Source: Cricetomys ansorgei
Taxonomy: Eukaryota > Chordata > Mammalia > Rodentia > Nesomyidae
DNA length: 64,000 nucleotides
Direction: 5' to 3'
Assembly: GCA_026225945.1 (NCBI GenBank)
Contig: JAMJFZ010001815.1
Location: 16,158,501-16,222,500 of the forward strand
Under the pieces are notes generated by a model. It saw only the letters and a program-made list of their open reading frames with translations. It was not told where the DNA came from and ran no database searches. This document shows, piece by piece, positions 12,451 to 23,430 of the stretch. The first letter of the stretch is position 1; each line of letters opens with the position of its first letter. The translations under genes were made by a program, and so were the position numbers.

Positions 12451-13478
12451 AATCATATGTATATCCCTAAACATTTCTGTCATCAAATATGAAATAAAAC
12501 TATTGTATAGGGTCCATAACTTAAAAACTTAAAAATTACTTTGTGTGTTGTTGAAATCTATATTATACTTAGGGTTTATTACCTGATTGTGTTGGTAGGC
12601 TGAATTCTGACAGGATTCGTCTAAATATCATTAGGAAATAATAAAAATGTGGCATCTCCAGTGCACAGTCAGTTAATGATTTCACTCTTTCTGAGTGTTA
12701 AATCTTTTAAATGATTCCACATATTCAATCATCAATAGTATATTCTCTTAGGTGTCCTTGGAAAGGTGAGAAGGAATTTTTAATTTTACTCAAATATATC
12801 AGATTCAGTTGTGAACCAACAGGACTCAAGTGAATTTCCTTTTGATGTTTATGTATTGGTTCCCTAATATTGTTGCATAATTTACTCAGGTTCTATTTGT
12901 AGTTATTCCAAATGATAGAACTTGTTTATCAAGCTCTAATGTATTATGTATGATTTAAATTGATCATGAGTATTTATCTGTGCTAATTATGTTTATTTTC
13001 TATGTCAGGACAGTAAGCTTCCATTGATTTAAAAATAAAAATGCAGAGTAAATTATTATTTCTTGTCTATCTTCAATCACAAACCTTGAGAAATTTGACA
13101 ATGAAATTTAATAATTTTTCATTGAACACCTACAACTTATATAGATATTTTATTCAAAGATACACAAAAGAGTGCAACTTCTTTAACTATGCATCACATT
13201 TACATTTTTATTGTATAATCTTAGAGGAATTCATAGTGACAATCTGTGAAATTAATTCACAATCTAATTAATCAGTGGGGACATTATCTTTTAGATCTTC
13301 TAACCCACTTCTGTTAAAGTTATAGGCACAACAATTAATGAAAAAACAGACCCTGTGATGGATAGAGAGTAAGGAGAGCATATGGAAGGGTTTAGACAAA
13401 GAAAAGAATTGGGAGAAACCCTGTACAGTGCTAAGTGTATGTTTTATCCACTAAAGAAAGTATTTCATTACAGACAGC
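12451..13478. other. Unassigned AT-rich sequence
   Basis: No recognised family. Bases about 13350-13440 are purine-rich and might be the end of a plus-strand L1 3' UTR, but I cannot support it. The open frame at 13041-13271 has no domain. Confidence 0.4.
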
Positions 13479-14378
13479 TGTAGATATGTTTAACCCTTTA
13501 ATCCATCATCTAGAGTAGAAAGAATGTTGATACATACCTTTAATCCCAGTATTCAGAAGGCAGTAGTGGTTAGACTTTTAATCACTAAGATAGAAACAGA
13601 ATGTGGAAACAGTCACAGGAAACAGAACTCAGGAGTCAGTGTCAGAGTGGAAGTGACATTTGAGATGAGTCAGAGTAACGGGCAGGCCAAGTGACTAATC
13701 AGAGGAAGAATTGGGAGAATGAGTTAGTGTAAGGACACATCTAACTTTCAAGATATAAAATTACTCTTAGATCAGGATCATTTACTGAAGCTGTATGTCG
13801 AAGGCAGTATAAAACTAGCAGTCTGAAGCAGGCAGGCAGGAGACAAGACATAGAGGAAAATGTGAGGTCTGACTAAAGAGCAGAGAGCCTGCCTGAGATA
13901 GTATGAATCAATGACAGCTCAGAGAGACACACAGAGAAACAGGGGCTAAGCAGGAGAATTCAATACTAGACAGGAAGAATGTGTCAGTTTGAAGCAGAGG
14001 AGAGCAGTTCAGTCTGAGGAAGTCAGAGAATCAGCCAGAGTAAGCCAGAGTCAGAAGAGTTCAGTCAGAAACAGTAGGCATATGGAGTAAGTCAGTTTGA
14101 ACCAGGCAACTTGGAAGAGTTTGAGCCAGAAAAAGAGTGAGTTGAACTAGAAGACTGAGAGTTCAGAAGGAACTAGTCAGAATGGCTCAGTCAGCAGTAA
14201 GTCTTACTTTTGTTGTACAGAGGTATAAATGTACTAGAAGCCTTCTAGTGCTAGACTGAAGACTAGATTATATGGAATCTGGAATACTGGGCTCCATCCT
14301 TTAGGACTGGTGATTTAATTAGACAAAAGAATAAGCTTCCTTTTTGTCCTGAATCAAAGTCTACATCTGGCATCTACA
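13479..14378 (+). mobile_element. Solo CAG-skewed LTR (ERVK-type)
   Basis: This plus-oriented copy has the repeated CAGTCAGA/GAGTCAGA words across 13600-14200, the AATAAGC signal (near 14330) and the family's right end 'catctaca' at 14371-14378. The left end (tgtagatatg) is diverged, so the start is approximate. A B1-like stretch ('acctttaatcccag', 13538-13551) is built into the LTR, as in the other copies. The sequence resumes as L1 ORF2 immediately at 14379. No clear target duplication remains (gacagc on the left, gctata on the right). Confidence 0.8.
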
Positions 14379-15097
14379 GCTATAAAAGTCTTTAATTTCT
14401 TACTTTATTTCTATCTTGACCTATTTTTAATTCTGTAAAAAGTTGTTTAGTTACCATGAGTTTGTAAGCTTTCTGCTATATTTGTTGTTGATAACCAGCT
14501 TTAATTCATAGTGGTCTGTTAGGATGAAGGGAGTTATTTCAATTTTCTTGTGTCTATTGAGACATGCCTTGTATTTGTAAATGTGTTCAATTTTGAAGAA
14601 AGTTCCATGAGATGCAGAAAAGAAGATATATTCTTCTGTTTTTAGATGAAATGTTCTGTAAATATCTTTTAGGTCAATTTGGTTTATAGTATCTGTTATC
14701 TCAAGTATTTCTCCATTTAGTTTTTGTCTGGATGACTTGTCATTGGTGAGGGTGGGGTATTGAAGTCTCCCACTATCAGTGTGTGAGGGTCAATATGTGA
14801 TATAAACTGTAGTAGTGTTTCTTTTACAAATGTTGGTGCCCTCCTGTTTGGTGTATAGATAATAAGAACTGAAAGTCATCGTGGTGGATTTTTCTTTCAA
14901 TGAGTATGTAGTCTCCTTCCCCATCTTTTTTGATTGATTTAGGTTTGAAGTCTATTTTGGTAGATACTAAAATGGTTTGTTTCTTATGTCCATTTACTTA
15001 GAATATCTTTTTCCATCTCTATTCTATGAGGTAATATATAACCTTAATGCTAAGGTGTGTTTATTGGATACAAAGATAGATAGATCCTGTTTTTGTA
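14379..15097 (-). mobile_element. L1 LINE: ORF2 N-terminal (endonuclease) region, minus strand
   Basis: Reads on the minus strand as the ORF2 endonuclease-to-RT region ('gtctcccactatcagtgtgt' at 14766-14785 is a diagnostic passage). Its right end, 14927-15097, is the inverted complement of 16157-16320. It is contiguous with the CAG-type LTR on the left, suggesting the LTR landed in the L1. Confidence 0.85.
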
Positions 15098-15119
15098 TAG
15101 ATAGACCTAAAATGGTAAT

Positions 15120-15964
15120 AGAATAATCAATAAAGAAAATATAAACTGAGAGAATCCTGTAAATGAAAAATTTAGAAATTTTGATGGGAACTACAGAGTT
15201 CAGCTTCACTAACAGAATTTAAGAGATAAAGAAAGGCTCTCCTGCATTGAAGATACAATAGAAGTAATGGATACATTGGTCAAAGAACATGTTAAATGAA
15301 AAAAACAAAACAAACAAGCTATCAAAAATAAAACAAAACAAAAAAACAAAAATTAACAGAAAGCATCCAGAAAACCTGGAACGCTATGAGAAGACTAAAC
15401 CTAAGAAAAATATGAATAGAAGAAGGAGAAGAATCCCAACTCAGAGGTCCAGAAAATATTTTCAATAAAATTATAGAAGAAAAATTTCCTGATCTAAAGG
15501 AAGTTATTCCTATAATGTACAAAATCATACAGAATATCAATTAGATTGTACCAAAAAACAAAGTTCTCTTGGCACAAAATCACTGAAACACTAAACATAC
15601 AGAACAAAGAAAGACTATTACAGGGTTCAAAGAAAAAAGACCAAGTAACATATAAAAACAAAACCATTAGAATTACACCTTATTTCTAAATGGAGACTCT
15701 AATAGCCAGAAAGGCCTGGACAGATGTACTGCACACTATAAGAAACCACAGATGCCAGCTCAGACTATTATACCCAGCAAAACTTTAAATCATCAAAGAT
15801 GGAGAAAATAAAATATTCCATGATAAAGCCAAATTTAAACAGTATGTATCTACAATTATAGCACTACTGAAGCTGCTAGAAGGAAAAATTCCAACCTAAG
15901 GAAGTTAACTATACCCACGGAAAAACGGAATAAATAATCTCACACCAGTATAACCAAAAGAAGG

Positions 15965-16013
<49 letters not shown>

Positions 16014-16325
16014 ACACACACACATTGCCACTACCATCACCACTACCACCACCACCAGTAAAATAACAGGAATCAACAATCTTTGGTCGTTGATATCTCC
16101 CAAAATCAATGATTTCAATTCCCCAATAAAAAGATACACACTAACAAAATGGATACAAAAACAGGATCTATCTGTGTATCCAAGAAACACACCTTAGCAT
16201 TAGGGATAGATATTACCTCATAGAATAGGGCTGGAAAAAGATATTCTAAGTAAATGGACATAAGAAACAAACCATTTTAATATCTACCAAAATAGACTTC
16301 AAGCCTAAATCCATCAAAAAATATC
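15120..16325 (+). mobile_element. L1 LINE: inverted ORF1 C-terminal half to ORF2 start
   Basis: On the plus strand this reads as L1 ORF1 from its middle to its end (15120-15920), the inter-ORF region and the first part of ORF2 (16055-16325, e.g. 'tcaattccccaataaaaaga' at 16115-16134). It is opposite in orientation to the flanking L1 pieces on both sides. ORF1 carries stops and small indels, and the inter-ORF region has expanded into a (CA)n tract. ORF1 would encode an RNA-binding chaperone and ORF2 the endonuclease/reverse transcriptase; neither can be made here. Confidence 0.88.
15969..16024 (+). repeat. (CA)n microsatellite in the L1 inter-ORF region
   Basis: About 27 CA units with one GA interruption at 16009-16010, followed by CAC/ACC-rich sequence to 16056. 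The long minus-strand valine/cysteine-rich open frame here is a translated repeat. Confidence 0.93.
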
Positions 16326-16853
16326 ATACAGGTGTTTTTAAAGTTGTTTACTTGTGTTTCAGCTATGTTGGGCTATTCAAGGCCTGCTGTGGTAGTATAT
16401 TTGGCATCTATTGGAGACTTACTTCTCACACTGTTAATAATTGTGTTTTTACAATGACATTTAGGCATCTGAGTTTGGAGTAATTACAGGTCGAGGTGAT
16501 GGTTTCTGGAGTTATCTTTGTTGGGTGAATGTTTTCTTCCTTGGTTACTCTTTCCTCTGTTTTGTTTTGTTTTTCTGTTTTTCCTTTTTTGTTTTTGTTT
16601 TTTCAGAGTGTTATGGCTGTGTGTTTCCTGTTTTTCTGTCTGCTCAGCTGGTGTGCTCACAGGGAGCTTGAGTTTGGCACTGGGGTGGGGTGCCTGCTGG
16701 GTTGGGGGATGTTTTCCTTTTCTGCTCAGCTGGTTTGCTCCCAATGAATTCCTGCTGTTGCTGAAGGCTAAGAACATGAGATGAGTTTGGGCAAGGAAGT
16801 TTTCAGAAGATCTTTGTGATTCATTGGCAATGGAATCAGAGAGGGAATGGAGA

Positions 16854-17372
16854 TGTTGGGTTCCCGAACCAGACCCCAACTTGATGACCGCCCACAGAGA
16901 GACACAGTCGGATAATCGATGCAAAAAGCAAGAGGTTTATTAACCAGCGCGCTGAGACCGTCCTAACTCGCAGGAAAGGGCAGTACCCCGGGGCAAAAAA
17001 AGCGTTTTTATTTACAGTACAAAACAGTTGCTGGGCACAAACTGAGTTGGTTGGTCCCCAAACTGTACTTTATCCTGATAGGTTGGGGCCAGTTAACCTT
17101 TAAACTGATTGGTGTTGGTGTATAGCAAGGTCACAGGCTCCTGAAAAGAATACAAGCTCAAGGTTCTAGTCAACTTGGGTGGGGGAAACTCTTTAGCCCA
17201 AGGCCATGGGCGTCTAAGGGAGAGAAGGGGGAGGGGGAACTCTCTAGCCCAAGGATGTCTTATTTGTCTTAGAAAATGTTTTCTTACAGAAATTGTTTTT
17301 ATGCTTCTGCTTGCAACTGGGCCTAGTGTCAAGGGTCTCAAACCCCTAGTGTCAAGGGTCTCAAACCTCACA
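16854..17372 (-). mobile_element. Solo LTR of a class I (gammaretrovirus-like) ERV
   Basis: The 519 bp block starts tgttgggttcccg and ends cctcaca (TG...CA ends). It is flanked by the 4 bp duplication gaga (16850-16853 and 17373-17376), the duplication size usual for class I elements. On the minus strand it has an AATAAA signal (complement at 16936-16941) followed by a U5-like 'cctcttgctttttgcatcg', as in murine gammaretroviral LTRs. A perfect 23 bp tandem duplication lies at 17322-17344/17345-17367 near the U3 start. The L1 5' UTR is continuous when the LTR is removed. No internal viral genes remain. Confidence 0.9.
17322..17367 (-). repeat. 23 bp perfect tandem duplication in LTR U3
   Basis: Two identical copies starting cctagtgtcaagggtctcaa sit directly adjacent. 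U3 duplications of this size are common enhancer changes in retroviral LTRs. Confidence 0.92.
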
Positions 17373-18170
17373 GAGACAACAGCAAATTTCCTGCTACAGA
17401 GCTGGGAATGAGACTAGGGGGGGATTGTATTTTAGGAGCCTTTCAGCTAATTGACGCCCAGGGCTGAGCCTCCCTTGTTTTTGCAGGAGCTGCCTGGTGG
17501 TTTTGTGCGAGGGGGCAAAACAATAAGTGGGAAGTGGGAAGTTAGAAGGGGAAGATTCCTGGGCTCTTTAGGAGATGGGACCAGGGAAACAGGGAAAGCT
17601 GTAACAGGTATTATGCTACAAACTTGGGGATGATACTGCAGGATTGAATCAAATGGAAGAGAGGGGACAGAGTGAGTATGCAGGCATCCTACCTGATTTT
17701 TAGTAAGCCTGGCTGGTGGGTGAGCCGGGGGTCCCTGTTGGAGTGGCTGGCTGCGATAAAACAGTGAGTGTCGGGGGAGGGGTTTTAGGAGGTAAGGTCT
17801 GTGAGATTCCCAGGATGGGGGAAAGAAACAGTGTTGCCACAGGTGTTTTGTTGCAGCTCTAGGTGTGGGATTAGGGGGTTGGATTTGGAGTGGAGGAGGG
17901 AGTGGTTAATTTCCTCTGTTAGTTTATCGTTTTCCTGGACTACTCAGCTGGTGTGTTCCCAGTGAATGCCTACTTGTGTTGAAGGATAGGATAATGGAAT
18001 GAGTTTGGGAAAGGAAAGCTGTTGGAGAAGATCTGTGTGATCCACTAGAGATATGATCAGATAGCAAAGGAAGACAGCAGTAGTTTTCCTGCTAGAGAGT
18101 TTGGGATGAGGCTGGGGGAATTGGAACTCAGGAGCAGAAGGAGATGCAATTAAGTTTCATTAGGCCCAGT

Positions 18171-18640
18171 TTTCCAAGAGCAGTCAACCTGTTGCAGAGA
18201 GCTATTACAAGTTTTTCTACAAATATGGCCAGTATAATGACTCTGAGAGTACCTCTAACAGTTTAGATCAAGTTAATTCTTCCTGATGTACACAGTTTTT
18301 TGAATCTATATACAGTACTTTATATAAGGGTACTAAACTTTTATTCAGAGACCTGCTAATACCTCCAACTGGAGTCATATTGCTTATAGTTTTGAACACA
18401 TCATTATAAATTCTGGATCCACTAAAACATTCTGGCACACAGTGGAAATTCCATGTAAATATTGGTATCATTTTTCCTTGTTTGTGAACAATGACTGAAA
18501 TTATTTTAACTTGTATTCATTCATAAAAATGACAAACCAGACTTGGACTACTCTTCTGAAAAATATATAAAAATAATAAAAATTGAATTCTTTCAGACAT
18601 TGATAAAAGAAGCCAAATTGGAATGTTGGTAGTAATAATC
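18171..18640. other. Unassigned sequence
   Basis: Lies between the L1 5' UTR and another L1 fragment. No family recognised; an old LTR or diverged L1 promoter is possible. Confidence 0.4.
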
Positions 18641-19078
18641 CCATGGCTCTGGGCTATTGGCTGTGATTGCATTCATTATGTATGGTAAATTAGCCATTTT
18701 CACAGTATTAGTCCTTCCTGCACTTAAGTATAAAGTATCTTTCTGTCTTCCACTTTTTTCCTATGGCTTCTTTTATCAGTGTTTGAAAATTTTCCCCGTA
18801 GAGGTCTTAAATTTCTTATATTATTTTCAGGGAAATTTTTATAGGTATTTTTTAGGTTGCTCTACATATGATTATTTCCTTATTTTTTAAGTCTATTTGT
18901 CATTGATATATGACACTGATATCTGAGTGCTGATTTTGTATTGTACAACTTTGCTGCAAGTGTTTATCAGCCCTAAGTGTCTTTTAGTGATGTCTTTAGG
19001 GTCTCTGCAAAGAGATTGCTTTTTATTTCTTTGTTATGTCTCATTGCTTTCGTTAAGACTTAAAGTACAATAGTGATC
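18641..19078 (-). mobile_element. L1 LINE fragment: ORF2 reverse-transcriptase region
   Basis: Reads on the minus strand as mid-ORF2 ('gctgcaagtgtttatcagcc' at 18952-18971 and 'tattgcattcattatgtatg'-like text at 18665-18685 are diagnostic). The 77-codon plus-strand frame at 18657-18890 is antisense to it. Confidence 0.78.
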
Positions 19079-19084
19079 CAAAAA

Positions 19085-19262
19085 AGTGAGAATAAACAAG
19101 GGTTTGGCTTCTGCCTCAGCTATCCCCGGGGATAGCCCACTTTTGTTCACCTCTCAGCATTGGGATTGCACATCACTGTGCCTGTTATTTTTTAAAGCAG
19201 ATGCTGGATATCCAAATTCAGGTTTTCAACTGTACTCTAGAACCCCAAGCACTTAGTGAACC
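19085..19262 (-). mobile_element. Degenerate B1/B4-like SINE
   Basis: Minus-strand B4/B1-like order can be read: 'cagcattgggattgcacatc' (19157-19176) and 'gatgctggatatccaaattc' (19201-19220). It contains the palindrome at 19120-19137. Diverged; subfamily uncertain. Confidence 0.45.
19120..19137. repeat. 18 bp perfect palindrome
   Basis: gctatcccc followed directly by its complement ggggatagc. It is an isolated GC-rich hairpin in AT-rich surroundings, and nothing identifies a bound protein. Confidence 0.8.
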
Positions 19263-20251
19263 CATCCTAGCACAACCATACACATTTTAAGTATGTTTCC
19301 TGCGTTTATAGTAATTACCAATCTTAATATTAATGACTTTATATATGTGTGTGTAAATATTAATAAAATGTTTCTCCTACATAAATTCTACACCCTGACA
19401 AATCCTTAGCACACTCTTACAATATTCATTTTCATGATACTATACCAAAGGCTTTAAAAAGAGACTATCTTTATAGTCAGGTATTTTTATTCCTACTTAA
19501 GAGCTGAGAGAGTTCAGTCACACACTTTGCCATAGTTCTGTAGATAATAATTGTCCACAAACATTTTAATCCAGAAGCTCTGATTTTATGACCTTTTGTA
19601 TTATCCTACTTTCTAGTTCTTCCTTCATCATGATTAATCATTTATAACATAATGTTATATATAGCTTATCCACTGAGGTTCTGTATAGAACCTACTAAAG
19701 AAGGAAGAAAGGAAGGAGGGAAGGTTGTTTCATTCATGATGTCACTCAGAATCGTAGATATCATTATAATTCTACCCAGAAGGTTCAAAAAAAGAACCAA
19801 AAACACTCCTCTAATATAAATTTAATATATATAATATATATATAATATAATTTATACATATATATATATATATGTTGAAAGGAACAATTTGTGAAATGTG
19901 GTCAGGGAGAAGGAAACTTTGGCAGAGAAATGCATAAGCAACAACTGCTTTTTTTCTGAACAAGGTTGGAGAAAAGGATGTCACTAAACCCAGGAAGCAG
20001 CAACCTGTGAAACTATAATTTAGGTAGAAGAAACATATCCTAAGGCTATCCTACTAATTTGAGAAGTATTCTTCTTAATCTCCACACTTTACTTCCTACA
20101 TTTGCTTCTAGGATGCCCATTGACAGAATCAGAACAACAGTGCTCATTATGTTAGTGATAATCTACCAGGAGTAGAGCCTAGTGAGGAGGCGAGGATGGA
20201 ATGGCAGGTGCAGGGTGGAGAACTCATGCTCAGTCGTTAGCAGGTCACTAG
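19263..20251. other. Unassigned AT-rich sequence
   Basis: No repeat or gene recognised apart from a (TA)n-rich tract at 19818-19873. Confidence 0.45.
19818..19873. repeat. (TA)n-rich imperfect microsatellite
   Basis: Interrupted TA/ATAA repeats ending in a pure tatata run at 19858-19873. Confidence 0.85.
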
Positions 20252-20485
20252 GATATCTGCTTCAAAAAAATCCCCTCTGTAGCATTATGCTGCTATGTCG
20301 CTCAGCAAGGAAGACTGGTTGGCCCTTTCATTGATGCACACTCTGCCAGCCAGACCTCAGTAGAAGAAATAACTGTCATGGCCAATGACATTCTCGACAG
20401 AGGAACCACCATCACATCAAGTGGCATCCTGGACAGTGAAACCCGAGCATCTCAGCTCACTGTTTTATTGATTCAGAACTCCTGA
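20252..20485 (+). pseudogene. Unidentified protein-like open frame (possible pseudogene or exon fragment)
   Basis: A stop-free frame of 77 codons runs between TAG at 20249 and TGA at 20483. It has only one internal ATG, late, so it is not a complete gene. Its composition (mixed hydrophobic and acidic residues, e.g. SVEEITVMANDILDRG) is unlike the low-complexity products of neighbouring frames and matches none of the L1, LTR or SINE text in this window. An acceptor-like 'tcccctctgtag' ends at 20282. I do not recognise the protein. It could be a processed-pseudogene remnant, an old retroviral internal fragment or chance. Confidence 0.3.
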
Positions 20486-20897
20486 GGTGCAGATCATAAG
20501 CAATCAAACATCCCCATAGAAATCCAACACCTGCAGACAATACAAAATTCTAAGTCCCAGGTAGCCCTTTTCCTAACAGTGCAAAAAACAATTACTTTAT
20601 ACACAACTAAAAGTAGACTTCCATAAAACTCCTTCATGATTATTATATTAAAGTGCTTATATAGAACATTACTCTGCAGCTTTAAGATTTATTACTGTCA
20701 TAAATTAATCCAGACTAAAATGACATCAAGCCTTGCCTGTATTTGGCTCATTGCTTGTTTAATTCAGTCTTCTTCTGCTATTTGTTTACTGTATGTTGTA
20801 TTCACTGAGGAAGTGTAGGATGGTAACATTTATATGTATCCATTATAGAAAATGAATATGTACCACTATTAAAATATTTACATTAATTACTATGATA
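20486..20897. other. Unassigned sequence
   Basis: No family recognised between the open frame and the URR1-like element. The 60-codon frame at 20636-20818 has no domain. Confidence 0.4.
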
Positions 20898-21285
20898 ATT
20901 GAATGAGAATGGACCCATAAATTTGTATATTTGAACTCTTGCTCCCTTGTTGGTAAAACTGTTTTGGGAAGGATTAGGAGTTTTGGCCTTTTCAGAGTAG
21001 ATGTGTCATGGGTAGTGTGGCCAATATGGTTTAAAAAAGACCACAACAGGGACAATCTCTCCCTTTGCCTCTCACTTGCTAATCAGGATATAAGATCTTA
21101 GCTTCTGTACCAGAACCATCACAGCCTGTAAGCTGCTATGTTTCTTGTTATGTTCTAATGGTTATAGATTCATCATCTGAAAGTGTAAGTAAGTCAACCC
21201 CCCACCCCAAAGTTAAAAGCTTTCTGTTAACAGTTGCCTTGTTCATGATCTCTTTCTAGGAATAGAAAGTATACTAGACAATCAG
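20898..21285 (+). mobile_element. URR1-like hAT (Charlie) DNA transposon remnant
   Basis: Same order of passages as the copies at 46641-46982 and 58156-58490: 'ggaaggattaggag' (20969-20982), a central CT-rich part, and 'ttgccttgttcatgatctct' near the end (21234-21253). The family is non-autonomous and encodes no transposase. Confidence 0.72.
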
Positions 21286-22904
21286 TAAACACACTATTAT
21301 GTGATAATTCAGCTTCGCTAAGACACACTAAACAAATAGTTTAATGTTTGTAGCATCCTATTATTATGGATGATGTTACTGTCTCACAATTATAGATAAC
21401 TAGAGTCAAAAGTAACAGAAACTAGTGGCGTTTAGATCAATGAGAACAAAAAGCATCAATGCAGTCAGTGCAAATCAATACAAAGAGCTATCTTAGGACA
21501 ACAGTGATTAGTTTAGTGACTCTTGTCTCTTGTCTCTAAGACATATGAAATTTAAGTACATGTTAGTACACCCAGTGGTACTAGTACTTTCTTATGGGCC
21601 ATCAAATTCTACACAAGTTTGTAACACCTGTGTTCTTCCCTTGGAAGAGATTATTAAATTTTATTATATATGAAAAAGGAGAAAGAGGGGTTAATACTTT
21701 TAAAAGTTTATATGATAATGATAAATAGCATACATCAAATCAATCATAACATTTCTATATCTAGCATTATGTTAGTCTATATATCTGAACTATTAATCTC
21801 ATCCTCAAAAAACTAAATATGACTGATAAACCTTTGCATGCATAGATGAGCTGTGAGATCTTAGAGAAATGACAGCATGCAGACGAATTTGTTTCACGTC
21901 AAATTGCACATCTTGGTGGCTTCAGTTTGTTTTAGCTGTCACCTGGTAAGGACAGGACAAGGTGAAATAGGAATCTATAAAGTTGTACTCACCACATAAG
22001 GGTTAAGAAGAATAAAATCTACCCGTTAGAAATGATAGGTCACAAAGCTGAGTTAAATTTGACTCTGTGGGGAAGAAAAATCCTAATTTCTAGTGAAATT
22101 ACAAGTAGGAAGGAAACCACATGTATTTCTCCCACTCAAATGCCCACTATTTGGTCTATGGAAACTTTGCTAGGGAATATAAATGTCAATTTGCAGTAAA
22201 CTAAAATAAGTAGAACTCAACATCAGATAAGGCTTCATCTCCAAACATAAAAGAATGAGAACTGAGGGAAAAAATCACACAAAATCCACAAGAAACATGA
22301 TGCTCTATCTTCTATCTACAGACAGAGTACAGATCTCAAAACAAGTATTAGGAAAATAATGGCCTGGGAAAATCAACTGGTCCCAAGGTAGTATGTTTAA
22401 TTGTTAGAGAAATACTTTAATTCATTAGTACTTTTTCTTTGCTATTTCAAGTGACTCTTTTGTGAGATACCCACAAAAAATAGAATGAGTCTCCTAAACA
22501 AATTGAATTATATTAGCTCATACACTATATGTTTGTTATGGTAAAACTTAACTGGTGTTATTTTCAAGTCTAAGGGAAATTCTCTTTTATAATTATGACA
22601 TTTAAATTTCAGATGTATTAATATGTATTAATATGTTTTTTAATTCAGTAGAAAATAATTATAATTTTGTGGAACAAAAACTATGGATATTCTTAAGATA
22701 ATCATAATTTGGGGTTTATATCTGAAAATGTGTGAATAGATAAAAAATCATTTGATAACGGAAAAACAAACACGATTTTATATGAGTTATAAATAGGCAA
22801 AACTGTTATTTAGCATATACATATTATATATTTGAGAAGTAAATCTGTTACAAACAGAGACTTCAGGATATTATACTTTAAAGCAACTTATGGAAGAAAA
22901 GACT
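21286..22904. other. Unassigned AT-rich sequence
   Basis: Nothing recognised. No open frame of interest and no microsatellite longer than about 20 bp. Confidence 0.45.
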
Positions 22905-23265
22905 TCATTTCAGGTTAGGGTTCCTAGTTGCAGTCCATCACTGTGTCCAAGTCAAGGGAAGAACTTCAAACAGCTCTACCTATATCCATAGTCGGGAGCA
23001 ATGTAAATGAATGCATTCATTCTTGCATTCTTACTTGGCTGTGCTCAGAGATATTTATCCACTTTTATACAGCTCAGAATCCTGGCTAGGGAATATGGTA
23101 GAGTGGGCTGGGTCTACTCACAAGTAACTTAATTAAGACAATTCCACCCCCACTTACCCACAAGCCAAATCAATGTAGACTGATAAATGCCCCCATTGAC
23201 ATTTTCCTTCACAGGTGACTCTTTGTTGTGTCAAGTTGACAAAACTAGCCATCACAGAAGATAAG
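22905..23265 (+). mobile_element. Interspersed rodent repeat ('caagttgacaaaactagcc' family)
   Basis: Ends in 'tgtcaagttgacaaaactag' (23230-23249), preceded by 'aattaagacaattccacccc'. The same order of passages occurs at 39295-39507/40526-40690, 58670-58985/59690-59790 and 61982-62400. From memory it resembles the RMER1-type rodent repeats, but the name is unverified. No coding capacity. Confidence 0.65.
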
Positions 23266-23430
23266 TACATTAATATATTTACTTACATCCCCATATATAT
23301 GAGAAGGGTGTAAGCAAAATTTTAACAAATAAGAAAAATTAACCTTAAGTATTTTGTAGAAATTGTAGAAAGACACATCATTTCATAACATGATGTATCC
23401 CAAAAGCTAAGCAATGGGGAGATAACACAG

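Larger units (their letters stand above)
16326..18170 (-). mobile_element. L1 LINE: ORF1 N-terminal region and monomeric 5' UTR, minus strand
   Basis: Bases 16326-16560 read on the minus strand as the N-terminal third of L1 ORF1, including a basic, lysine/arginine-rich stretch encoded about 16484-16620. To the right lies a GC-richer 5' UTR with tandem, diverged repeats of about 225-240 bp: the motif 'cctgctacagagctgggaatgag' and its relatives recur at about 17390, 17610, 17850 and 18090. Such monomer arrays are the promoters of rodent L1s. A class I solo LTR (16854-17372) is inserted in it. The left junction at 16325 meets the inverted segment. Confidence 0.8.

Noticed and set aside
16484..16924. 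146-codon minus frame with a basic C-terminus
   Set aside because: It is the L1 ORF1 N-terminal/5' UTR read-through and also crosses the LTR boundary at 16854, so it is not an independent gene.
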